14,656 bases of DNA from Methylomonas sp. (GTDB taxonomy: Bacteria > Pseudomonadota > Gammaproteobacteria > Methylococcales > Methylomonadaceae), in contig JALXCS010000229.1 in the NCBI GenBank assembly GCA_026990815.1, forward strand, positions 1,128-15,783, written 5' to 3'. Below, one piece after another: positions 1-6,587 of the stretch. Below the pieces are notes generated by a model, which saw nothing but the letters and a program-made list of their open reading frames with translations, ran no database searches and was not told where the DNA came from. A program made the position numbers and the translations under genes. The first letter of the stretch is position 1. Every line of letters starts with the position of its first letter.

Positions 1-574
1 TTTTCTGCGCATTGTTGTCAATGAATTCAATTGGCAAACTCACATTTTCATTTGCAATCCCGAGGAGTTTGTATAACAAACCAAGAACCTGTTCTCCTTT
101 TCTTGCATCCACGGCGAACACTTCCGCTCTGATTTCCAGCTCATTTAACCAGTTTCGATAGGCTTCCACTGGTAATTCTATATTAACATCAGTATGTGTT
201 ATGCCTACAATCAGACGTGAACCACCGATAATTTTAGAGAAACGCTGGGTATAATATTTTAAGTCCCGGAATGGATAATTTCGGGTATTATCTAACAACA
301 AAACGATGCCATGCGCTCCTTGAGAAAGGATATCCCACATAAAGTCAAAACGCTCTTGGCCAGGCGTGCCAAAAACATTGAGCGTATCACCATTTTCAAG
401 CTGTACAACATCATGATCCATGGCTACAGTGGTGGTTTTTTTGCGCTGTTTGGTTACTAAATCCGAATCAGACACAACCGCATCAGTTAACACTGCATCT
501 CTCCCAGTTAAAGAATTGACGGCTGTTGTTTTTCCGGAACCAACGGGGCCTGTAATAATAATTTTATAATTCAT
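1..574 (-). CDS. Small GTP-binding protein, COG2229-like (partial, 3' end off window)
   Basis: Translating the minus strand from the ATG at 574 gives 191 codons open to the window edge. The protein is a small Ras-like GTPase. The P-loop GPVGSGKT lies at residues 9-16, threonines around 47-49 could serve as switch I, and the G3 element GTPGQERF lies at 69-76, where Ras proteins have DTAGQ. The G4 position reads THTD (126-129) instead of the usual N/TKxD. The GTPGQERF form is typical of the bacterial COG2229 group, often encoded beside roadblock/LC7 proteins and implicated in polarity or surface motility; that is family knowledge. No roadblock gene is visible in this window, although one could lie beyond base 1. 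The gene follows nudF on the same strand after 77 nt and may have its own promoter. The biological role is not known from the sequence. Confidence 0.85.
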   Translation of the reverse strand, partial: MNYKIIITGPVGSGKTTAVNSLTGRDAVLTDAVVSDSDLVTKQRKKTTTVAMDHDVVQLENGDTLNVFGTPGQERFDFMWDILSQGAHGIVLLLDNTRNYPFRDLKYYTQRFSKIIGGSRLIVGITHTDVNIELPVEAYRNWLNELEIRAEVFAVDARKGEQVLGLLYKLLGIANENVSLPIEFIDNNAQK

Positions 575-627
575 ATCAATGACTTTGTGTCAGCGTCACA
601 GAGCAAAATAACTTAGCATATTTATAA

Positions 628-655
628 AATATATGATGTAAGTAAATACTTTCAA
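628..655 (-). promoter_or_regulatory. Possible sigma70 promoter for the GTPase gene
   Basis: On the minus strand TTGAAA (655-650) is followed after 16 nt by TATATT (633-628), in the AT-rich gap between nudF and the GTPase gene. It overlaps the last codons of nudF. An imperfect dyad TGTGTCAGCGTCACA lies at 586-600, just upstream of the start codon. AT-rich DNA gives such matches by chance, so this is tentative. Confidence 0.35.
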
Positions 656-1236
656 AAATTTTTTTCTTTGTTTAATGCCAACCACTGAATCGCAATTATC
701 GGGATTGCTGATTCAATTTCCCCTTTTTCAATCATCTGATAAGCCTGTTCAAATTTAACTGAAAACACCCGAATATCTTCGTGTTCTGATTTCAGCCCAT
801 AAATACCTCCAGCACTAGCAGCATCAACAATTCCACAGAACAATGTTATTCGTTCTGCAGAACCGCCGGGGGTTGTATAAAATTCATTGATTTTTATCAG
901 CTTTTTTATCTTGCAATTAGCCTCTTCTTGCGCCTCTCTCAGTGCAACATTCTCTGCGGTTTCACTCGATTCAATGGCTCCTGCAACAATTTCCATTAAC
1001 CAGGCTCGTTCAAGCCGTTCCATTGCTCCCATGCGAAACTGTTCGACCAGAACGACCTCGTCTCTATCCGGATCATATAAAAGTACAGCAACACATTGCC
1101 CCCGGTGAAATAGCTCCCGTGTTAACACGGGACTCCAACCGCCATCAAATAAAGTATGTCTCAAACGGATTTTTTCCATACTGAAAAAACCCTGGTAGAC
1201 GGATTCTCTACTAATTATTTCAACTTTTTTGTCCAT
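652..1236 (-). CDS. nudF: ADP-ribose pyrophosphatase (Nudix hydrolase)
   Basis: A 194-residue Nudix hydrolase that should cleave ADP-ribose to AMP and ribose 5-phosphate in the cytoplasm, as NudF does. The N-terminal part has the NudF-type strand region with VLLYDPDRDEVVLVEQFR (51-68). The Nudix box runs from G86 to C108, with E92, R100, E101, E104 and E105 in place. The downstream TTPGGSAER (121-129) matches the PGGxxER segment of the ADP-ribose pyrophosphatase group. The conserved glycine near the end of the Nudix box (REUxEExGU) is asparagine (N107). The start ATG shares one base with the stop of the upstream sugar dehydrogenase gene (TAATG), and a GGAG element sits a few bases before it, so translational coupling is likely. 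Confidence 0.93.
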   Translation of the reverse strand: MDKKVEIISRESVYQGFFSMEKIRLRHTLFDGGWSPVLTRELFHRGQCVAVLLYDPDRDEVVLVEQFRMGAMERLERAWLMEIVAGAIESSETAENVALREAQEEANCKIKKLIKINEFYTTPGGSAERITLFCGIVDAASAGGIYGLKSEHEDIRVFSVKFEQAYQMIEKGEIESAIPIIAIQWLALNKEKNF

Positions 1237-2369
1237 TAATGCTCCAAATAACTGATTCTATAAATAACCCCTGCGTAATCATCTGAAACCAGCAGACTAC
1301 CATCAGGCAATTCTAGAAAGTCAACGGGACGCCCTATGACTTGATCATTTTTTTCAAGCCAACCTTCAGCAAATACACTTTCAGAAACCACTTTACCGTT
1401 TTTAAATTTCAATAATACAATGCGGTAACCATGAGGCGTTGATCGATTCCAAGATCCATGTTGAGCAACAAATAATTGCCGGTGATATTTTTTGGGGAAT
1501 TGAGAGCCATGATAAAAATGCATGCCTAAAGGCGCCATATGCGCCTTAAATTTCCATTCGGGCTTAACAAATTGTGGACATTTTTTGAACTTTCCAAATT
1601 CCGGATCAGCGATATCACCACCGTGGCAGTAAGGATAACCAAAATGCTGACCTTTTTGTGTCCATTTGTTTAATTCATCAGGGGGCACATCATCACCTAA
1701 ATTATCCCGACCATTTTCAGTAAAGAATAAAAAATGTGTTTTTGGTTGCCAATCAAATCCGACGGTATTACGTATACCGCGCGCCAATACTTCCAATTTT
1801 TTGCCATCAGCGGTTAAGCGCACCAAAGAGGAAAAAATTTCTTCATCTGGTACACAAATATTACATGGGGCGCCTATAGCAGTATAAAGACGATGATCAG
1901 GCCCGAATTTGAGATATTTCCAGCCATGATGAGTTTTATCAGGAAATTGATCGTAAATTACGACTGGTTCTGGAGGATTTTTCAGGTTTTTCTCAATATT
2001 ATCAAAGCGAATGATACGATTTATTTCAGCAACATATAAACTGCCATTTCGATACGCAACACCATTTGGCGAAAACAGCCCCGTAGCAACTATATAACGA
2101 TCATCGGCTGTTCCATCCTTGTTTTTATCTGGCAGCGCATAAACATCACCCTTTTTTCTTGTGCCAACAAAAACTGTTCCGTTTTTTCCTAACGCCATAC
2201 TCCTGGCATCAGGAACATTATTAGCAAAAATACTGATTTCAAAACCTGCTGGCAACTTGATTTTACTTTGGATTTGTTTTGTTTGAAAAGCTTTTAATGA
2301 TGAACAAAACAACAAAAGAAAAATGCAAACCAGCTTTAGAAAGTCATTGAATCGTTTTGCGTTGAACAT
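1236..2369 (-). CDS. Secreted PQQ-dependent sugar dehydrogenase family protein (sorbosone dehydrogenase-like)
   Basis: The 377-residue product looks like a periplasmic six-bladed beta-propeller of the glucose/sorbosone dehydrogenase family (COG2133), whose members oxidise sugars with PQQ. The N-terminus has a basic stretch, a hydrophobic core (about 11-22) and a plausible signal peptidase I site after LKA (25-27). Family features include a calcium-site-like DKNKDGTADD (81-90), the THHGW segment (146-150) that matches the region of the catalytic histidine, ENGRDNLGDD (218-227), HGSWNRS (304-310), and GRPVDFLELPDG then SDD near the C-terminus. A GAGG ribosome binding site precedes the ATG. The true substrate cannot be read from the sequence; many members of this group have no proven sugar substrate. 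The gene is coupled to nudF downstream. Confidence 0.85.
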   Translation of the reverse strand: MFNAKRFNDFLKLVCIFLLLFCSSLKAFQTKQIQSKIKLPAGFEISIFANNVPDARSMALGKNGTVFVGTRKKGDVYALPDKNKDGTADDRYIVATGLFSPNGVAYRNGSLYVAEINRIIRFDNIEKNLKNPPEPVVIYDQFPDKTHHGWKYLKFGPDHRLYTAIGAPCNICVPDEEIFSSLVRLTADGKKLEVLARGIRNTVGFDWQPKTHFLFFTENGRDNLGDDVPPDELNKWTQKGQHFGYPYCHGGDIADPEFGKFKKCPQFVKPEWKFKAHMAPLGMHFYHGSQFPKKYHRQLFVAQHGSWNRSTPHGYRIVLLKFKNGKVVSESVFAEGWLEKNDQVIGRPVDFLELPDGSLLVSDDYAGVIYRISYLEH

Positions 2370-2409
2370 GATAATACCTCGTTGGAAATTACTTTAATTC
2401 TCTGGGCAA

Positions 2410-2438
2410 TTGAAATCAGAGCTTATAGACACCATAAT
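2410..2438 (+). promoter_or_regulatory. Promoter for htpX, with heat-shock-like elements
   Basis: TTGAAA (2410-2415) and CATAAT (2433-2438) are separated by 17 nt, 32 nt before the htpX start codon. Each hexamer matches the sigma70 consensus at five of six positions. The TTGAAA box and the ACACCATAA segment also resemble the sigma32 pattern (CTTGAAA and CCCCATNT). htpX is sigma32-controlled in E. coli, so either reading or both are possible. Confidence 0.5.
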
Positions 2439-2469
2439 ACAGATAATACTTTTTAGGGAGAAATTATCA

Positions 2470-3342
2470 ATGCTTAGAATTTTACTTTTTCTGGGAACAA
2501 ATATCGCCATCATGGTCATCATAACCATTCTGTTTAATATTCTTGGCCTAAGTGGTATTCTTGATGCACAAGGTGTAAACCTGAACTTGAACGCTTTACT
2601 GGTCATGTCGGCAGTAATCGGCATGAGCGGCTCCTTTGTTTCATTACTAATATCCAAATGGATGGCCAAACGCTCAATGGGCGTGCAAATTATTGAGCAT
2701 CCTACCAACCAAACCGAGCAATGGCTGGTTAATACAGTCGCCCGACTAGCCAAACAAGCGGGAATTGGTATGCCCGAAGTTGGCATCTTCAATATGCCCG
2801 ATCCGAATGCTTTCGCTACAGGCATGAACCGTAATAATGCACTGGTTGCCGTCAGCACGGGGCTTTTACAGGCTATGGGAGAAGATGAGGTTGAAGCAGT
2901 ATTAGGCCATGAAATCAGTCACGTTGCCAATGGCGATATGATTACCCTCAGTTTGATGCAGGGCGTGGTAAACACTTTTGTTTACTTTTTTGCCTCGATT
3001 ATCGGATACATCGTTGACCGGGTTTTGCTAAAAAACGAAGAAGGTCTGGGAATAGGCTATTACATCACCCAGATGATTGCACAAATTGCCTTGTCTTTCC
3101 TCGCTACCATGCTTGTAATGTGGTTCTCACGTTACCGTGAGTTCAAGGCCGACAAAGGCGGGGCCGAATTGGCAGGACGGCAAAAAATGATTAATGCCCT
3201 GAAAGCTCTGCGTAGAGGGCAACCTGAAGATCTGCCAGGTGAATTTGCTGCATTTGGTATCAACGGTGGATTACGTGGCCTATTCAGCAGTCATCCACCC
3301 ATTGAAGAACGTATCGCAGCATTGCAAGGACAGCAACGCTAA
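2470..3342 (+). CDS. htpX: Membrane zinc metalloprotease HtpX
   Basis: A 290-residue inner-membrane protease of the M48B family, which degrades misfolded membrane proteins together with FtsH in envelope quality control. Two hydrophobic segments lie at about 4-24 and 40-62. The zinc motif HEISH is at 147-151 inside VLGHEISHVANGD, two further hydrophobic stretches follow (about 160-183 and 197-219), and the third zinc ligand is E224 in RYREFKAD. The C-terminal SSHPPIEERI segment is also typical. Length matches the family (E. coli 293). I chose the ATG at 2470 because MLRILLFLGTN is the usual family N-terminus and AGGGAG (2455-2460) sits in front of it. An in-frame TTG at 2410 would add 20 unrelated residues and would lie within the promoter. 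Confidence 0.97.
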   Translation: MLRILLFLGTNIAIMVIITILFNILGLSGILDAQGVNLNLNALLVMSAVIGMSGSFVSLLISKWMAKRSMGVQIIEHPTNQTEQWLVNTVARLAKQAGIGMPEVGIFNMPDPNAFATGMNRNNALVAVSTGLLQAMGEDEVEAVLGHEISHVANGDMITLSLMQGVVNTFVYFFASIIGYIVDRVLLKNEEGLGIGYYITQMIAQIALSFLATMLVMWFSRYREFKADKGGAELAGRQKMINALKALRRGQPEDLPGEFAAFGINGGLRGLFSSHPPIEERIAALQGQQR

Positions 3343-3412
3343 TCTGTAAATAGTTTTTTTGAACAGAATCTACAAGCCACACAGGGATGTGCTGCTTGAA
3401 CAGTTCTAGCCA

Positions 3413-3643
3413 ATGCCCAAAAATTACTTCATCAGATTTTCGTTAAAACTAACAGTCGATCAATATTTACGTGTTTATCAAGGAACTGTAAAACGTATTT
3501 CAGTTATCGCTGAAAATTCACAACGAATTGAATTTCCTGCACAAAATATACGAAAATTTCTAACTCATGACGGAATTTACGGCTTGTTTGAAATGGAACT
3601 AAGCTGCGAAAACAAATTTGTCGCCATCAGGAAAATTCGTTAG
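3413..3643 (+). CDS. DUF2835 family protein
   Basis: A 76-residue protein matching the small DUF2835 family found across gammaproteobacteria. Recognisable parts are the YLRVYQG segment (residues 18-24), RIEFPAQNIRKFLTHDGIYG in the middle, and a closing NKFVAIRKI. No function is known. An in-frame TAG at 3407-3409 precedes the ATG, so this is the earliest ATG start. No clear Shine-Dalgarno sequence is present. The gene lies 70 nt after htpX on the same strand, and its last 17 bases overlap the end of the convergent fdhD gene, leaving no room for a terminator between them. Confidence 0.85.
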   Translation: MPKNYFIRFSLKLTVDQYLRVYQGTVKRISVIAENSQRIEFPAQNIRKFLTHDGIYGLFEMELSCENKFVAIRKIR

Positions 3644-4457
3644 CCGTATCCAGATCTACATTTTCTGTACCGTTCAGAATCAAAAAATGCTTGCCTTTAG
3701 CTCTGGAAATCAGCGTCACACCAGATTGTTGCGCCATTTGCAGCCCCATTTGCGTCGCCCCTGATCGAGAAAGCAAAACCGGAATACTCATCTGAGTGAC
3801 TTTAATCACCATTTCTGAAGTTAATCTACCGGTTGTATAGAAAATCTTGTCAGCACCTGAAATGTCATTAAGCCACATATATCCGGCAATAGCATCAACA
3901 GCATTATGACGGCCAACATCCTCAACAAAAAAATCAATTTGCCTGCCACTGCATAAAGCGCAACCATGTACAGCGCCCGCTTTCTTATAAACTTGATTAT
4001 GCATTTTAAGCGAATCTAATAACGCGTAGATTGTAGACTGTTTGATAGATATTTCCGGTACCCGGATTTTTTGTAATTTTTCCATCAATCGTCCAAAAAC
4101 AGTCCCTTGCCCACAACCTGTCGTTACTGTTCTCTGCGCCAGTTGCTCAGAAAAATCAGCTTGTACCTCGTGCATAACAACAGCAACAGCCTCAGTTTCC
4201 CAATCCACCTGCACCACTTTAATTGCGGCAAGATCTTCAATGAACCCCTGGTTTTTCAAATAACCCAAAGTTAAAAGTTCCGGATGAGCTCCAACTGTCA
4301 TCAGAGTCACAATTTCCTGTTTATCGACATAAATCGTCAATGCCCTTTCACCGACCAACTCAATATTTCTTGGGTTACCTAGCTCATCAATGGCAATAAT
4401 TGGTTTCGAGTAACTTAAACCGGCATCTGATAAAACCGGCTGTTGTTTTTCATTCAT
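3627..4457 (-). CDS. fdhD: Formate dehydrogenase accessory sulfurtransferase FdhD
   Basis: FdhD passes sulfur from the cysteine desulfurase to the molybdenum cofactor so that formate dehydrogenase becomes active. From the ATG at 4457 the protein is 276 residues, matching E. coli FdhD (277). The EDVGRHNAVD motif (179-188) is the family signature, and the C-terminal SRSGATQMG region fits too. The usual sulfur-transfer CxxC (GCGVCG in E. coli) reads GCGQGT here: C115 is kept but the second cysteine is glycine (G118). A different CxxC pair, C166 and C169 in HGCALCSG, occurs where E. coli has THAAAW. The start overlaps the mobA stop by 8 nt, so coupled translation is likely. A longer open frame to 4541 adds a poor N-terminus inside mobA and was not used. 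Confidence 0.93.
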   Translation of the reverse strand: MNEKQQPVLSDAGLSYSKPIIAIDELGNPRNIELVGERALTIYVDKQEIVTLMTVGAHPELLTLGYLKNQGFIEDLAAIKVVQVDWETEAVAVVMHEVQADFSEQLAQRTVTTGCGQGTVFGRLMEKLQKIRVPEISIKQSTIYALLDSLKMHNQVYKKAGAVHGCALCSGRQIDFFVEDVGRHNAVDAIAGYMWLNDISGADKIFYTTGRLTSEMVIKVTQMSIPVLLSRSGATQMGLQMAQQSGVTLISRAKGKHFLILNGTENVDLDTANEFS

Positions 4458-5046
4458 TTTTAATCTGCTGCAAGGATTGTAATTCTTCCAAAGTATTAAT
4501 ATTGACAAAAATGTCAGGGGTATCACTAAAATCAACTTCAATAATTTTGTGTAATACTAACCATTTATCAATTTTTCGCTCGCCAGCTGCTAAAAATTGC
4601 TTTAGGCTTGTACTTAAATCAGCCGACAATGCAAGAAATACGGGATGCATCCGTTTACCATCAAAAGCAACAGTTATATCAGCATCGGTATTTTTTTTCA
4701 TTGTTAATAATTTTTCCAGGTGTGAAGATTTAATAAAAGGGCAATCGCAAGGCATAACTAATAGAACTTCAGTTTGACATTTTTCCAATGCGGTCAAAAC
4801 ACCGGCCAGAGGCCCATCAAAAGTATTGGTTTGATCTGTAATTACCGGGTAACCAAAATGTTGATATTGGTCAAGATTGCGATTGGCATTAATAAAAACC
4901 TGTTTTGCCAGAGGTCGAATCGATGCAATCGCATATTGAATTAAAGGTTTTCCACGAAACTCAATTAGACCTTTATCCTGACCATTCATCCTTCTTGCTA
5001 ATCCGCCAGCGAGAATTACGCCGGTTACTTTTGTTTGCTGGTGCAT
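4450..5046 (-). CDS. mobA: Molybdenum cofactor guanylyltransferase MobA
   Basis: A 198-residue nucleotidyltransferase that attaches GMP from GTP to molybdopterin, producing the guanine dinucleotide cofactor used by DMSO-reductase-family enzymes such as formate dehydrogenases. The N-terminal GTP-binding loop reads ILAGGLARRMNGQDKG (11-26), followed by FRGKPLIQ. TFDGPLAG (75-82) and the metal-binding region PCDCPF (99-104) are the other expected family motifs. Length fits E. coli MobA (194). It is the first gene of a mobA-fdhD pair, and both products support maturation of a molybdenum or tungsten formate dehydrogenase encoded elsewhere. It is divergent from the DUF302 gene with only 40 bp between start codons. 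Confidence 0.95.
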   Translation of the reverse strand: MHQQTKVTGVILAGGLARRMNGQDKGLIEFRGKPLIQYAIASIRPLAKQVFINANRNLDQYQHFGYPVITDQTNTFDGPLAGVLTALEKCQTEVLLVMPCDCPFIKSSHLEKLLTMKKNTDADITVAFDGKRMHPVFLALSADLSTSLKQFLAAGERKIDKWLVLHKIIEVDFSDTPDIFVNINTLEELQSLQQIKNE

Positions 5047-5086
5047 AGTGATAAGCTAAAGTTCAAATTTTTTAATGTAAATCCAC

Positions 5087-5542
5087 ATGACCCATCGATT
5101 GATTATACTCGTAATCTTGATAGTGCTAGCTAGTTGCACAAATCAAACGAAAATGGAAGTTACCCGATATTATCAGGCGCAAACCAATAAACCTTATGAT
5201 GATGTGCTTCAGGAACTTGAAATTGCAATCAGTGAGCATAATTTCCGAATTACCGGCCACAGCCGTGTCGGAAAAGTCATTCGCAAACGTGGAACCAAAA
5301 GCTTTCCTGAGTATGATACCATCCAGTTCTGTAATCTGACGCATGCTAGAGAAATGCTGGAAATATCTCCCCATGCTATTCGACACATGCCATGTAATGT
5401 TGTCACTTACCAATACGACGGCAAAACTATTGTAAAAATTCGACTGTTACCAAATGACCCTGACAATCCCAAACTTGATCGGTTTTACGATAAAATGAAC
5501 AAGGAATTACAAGCAATCGTTGATTTTGCTGTTGAAGAATAA
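5087..5542 (+). CDS. DUF302 domain lipoprotein
   Basis: A 151-residue protein with a short lipoprotein signal peptide: hydrophobic residues 5-14, then the lipobox L14-A15-S16-C17, so the mature protein should start at C17 as a lipid-anchored envelope protein. The middle and C-terminal part resemble DUF302: an F-C-N segment near 81-83, then AREMLEISPHAIRHMPCNVV, then a VKIRLLPNDP stretch. DUF302 proteins bind no proven ligand that I can name. No strong ribosome binding site is visible before the ATG. The stop codon is 4 nt from the start of the broken Uma2 gene, so the two are probably co-transcribed, together with the lipoprotein gene after it. Confidence 0.8.
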   Translation: MTHRLIILVILIVLASCTNQTKMEVTRYYQAQTNKPYDDVLQELEIAISEHNFRITGHSRVGKVIRKRGTKSFPEYDTIQFCNLTHAREMLEISPHAIRHMPCNVVTYQYDGKTIVKIRLLPNDPDNPKLDRFYDKMNKELQAIVDFAVEE

Positions 5543-5546
5543 AATC

Positions 5547-6104
5547 ATGACAAATCTTGCGGAAAAACCAGCCAGTTATCAGGATATTCTTGACTTGCCT
5601 GAAAACATGGTTGGGGAAATTATTAATGGACACCTTGAGACACATCCTCGACCAGCCCCCAAACATGCACTTGCAGCTTCCTCTATGGGTGACGAACCGA
5701 TTTCCCCCTTTTCAAAAAGGCAAAGGAGGCCTGGCGGCTGGTGGATTCTCGATGAACCAGAATGTCATTTAGATGGTCACATTCTGGTACCTGATATTGC
5801 CGGATAGCAAAAACAAAAAATGCCCTCATTACCTGAAACTGCCTGGTTTGAAATTGCACCTGACTGGGTTTGCGAAATTCTTTCATCAGAAACAATGCGC
5901 CTGGATAGAATTATCAAAATGCCGATTTACGCCAAATTAGCAATTCAACATTTGTGGCTTATTGATCCTAACCTGCAAACATTAAAAGCTCATGCCTTAC
6001 AAGAATCAAATTGGTCATTAATTGCTACTTTTGCTGATAATGATGAAATTTCCATTGCTCCATTTGCCGAGCATTCTTTTTCACTTTCTGTTTTATGGGA
6101 ATAA
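5547..6104 (+). pseudogene. Uma2 family (DUF820) nuclease-like gene, interrupted by an in-frame amber codon
   Basis: Read through, this frame would give a 186-codon Uma2 (DUF820) gene of normal family length. The N-terminal half carries GEIINGHLE, PRPAPKHALAAS, PGGWWILDEPE and LVPDIAG. The C-terminal half carries LPETAWFEIAPDWVCEILSS, MPIYAK and HLWLIDP. Uma2 proteins have a PD-(D/E)XK nuclease-like fold. Codon 87 is TAG (5805-5807), in the same frame as both halves, where relatives usually have tryptophan after the VPDLAG motif, so a TGG to TAG change is the simplest explanation. The truncated product keeps D83 but loses the E110 and later lysine region, so it should be inactive. Residues 56-61 (SKRQRR) look off-frame, as described in the findings. 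The ATG at 5820 lacks a ribosome binding site, so a separate C-terminal protein is unlikely. Confidence 0.82.
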
Positions 6105-6110
6105 ACTTTA

Positions 6111-6509
6111 ATGAGAACAACAAGCGTTATATTTACTGGGCTGCTAATTGGAACTTTAGCCAGTTGCTCAACGATTCAAATATCAAAGACTGAGACAACG
6201 ACTCCCGAACAAACCGTTACCTTTATCAACGAATATCCAACTCAGGAAAGGGTCGAATACGTTCTTAATTGCATAGCCAAACATGGTGGGTTAACATTTG
6301 TTACAAAATACGCATGCAGCTGCAAAATAGACAAACTTGCAGAAAAACTAAGCTATAAGGAATATGAAGAAGCACGCACTTTCACTTTCATGCGTAGTAC
6401 CCCTGGCGAGAAAGGAGGTGTCTTTCGGGATCCTTCTCAAGCAAAAGATTTACGAACCCGCCTGAAAGAAGCTGAAAAACGCGCAGAAAAATTATGTTTT
6501 GTAAAATAA
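6111..6509 (+). CDS. Putative lipoprotein with conserved-looking cysteines
   Basis: A 132-residue protein that I do not recognise by function. It starts with a lipoprotein signal peptide (hydrophobic about 5-16) and the lipobox L16-A17-S18-C19. The mature part has four further cysteines: C54, a close C69-S-C71 pair, and C129 near the end. The pattern YPTQERVEYVLNCIAKHGG (42-60) and GEKGGVFRDPSQA (99-111) suggests a compact, conserved periplasmic domain, and the C-terminus (about 108-128) is a charged helix. The cysteines could form disulfides or hold a metal or haem-free redox site, but no CxxCH motif is present. The gene begins 6 nt after the Uma2 reading frame, so it is likely the last gene of the same operon. 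Confidence 0.75.
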   Translation: MRTTSVIFTGLLIGTLASCSTIQISKTETTTPEQTVTFINEYPTQERVEYVLNCIAKHGGLTFVTKYACSCKIDKLAEKLSYKEYEEARTFTFMRSTPGEKGGVFRDPSQAKDLRTRLKEAEKRAEKLCFVK

Positions 6510-6533
6510 TCTCTTTGGTTTTTACAAACAGAA

Positions 6534-6576
6534 AAATCATGCCTTTTCAGATCAGCACCTTGAAAGGGTATGATTT
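6534..6576. terminator. Hairpin between convergent genes, possible bidirectional terminator
   Basis: Positions 6534-6549 pair with 6561-6576 over 16 bases (14 Watson-Crick pairs and 2 G-U pairs) around an 11-nt loop. The hairpin lies 25 nt after the lipoprotein stop and 12 nt before the end of the convergent PilZ-like gene. The A-run before the left arm gives a short U-run on the minus strand. On the plus strand only TTT within the stem precedes CTTG, so plus-strand termination would not be a classic intrinsic one. Confidence 0.5.
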
Positions 6577-6587
6577 CTTGAATGTTC

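Noticed and set aside
586..600. CRP-like dyad TGTGTCAGCGTCACA before the GTPase gene
   Set aside because: The dyad is imperfect, one base short of the TGTGA-N6-TCACA layout, and lies too close to the start codon for a typical activator site.
2394..2858. 154-codon open frame on the minus strand over the start of htpX
   Set aside because: It is antisense to a well-supported gene, and its translation has no recognisable domain.
4458..4541. Upstream extension of fdhD with a hydrophobic N-terminus
   Set aside because: The extra 28 residues overlap mobA and have no counterpart in FdhD; the ATG at 4457 gives the family length.
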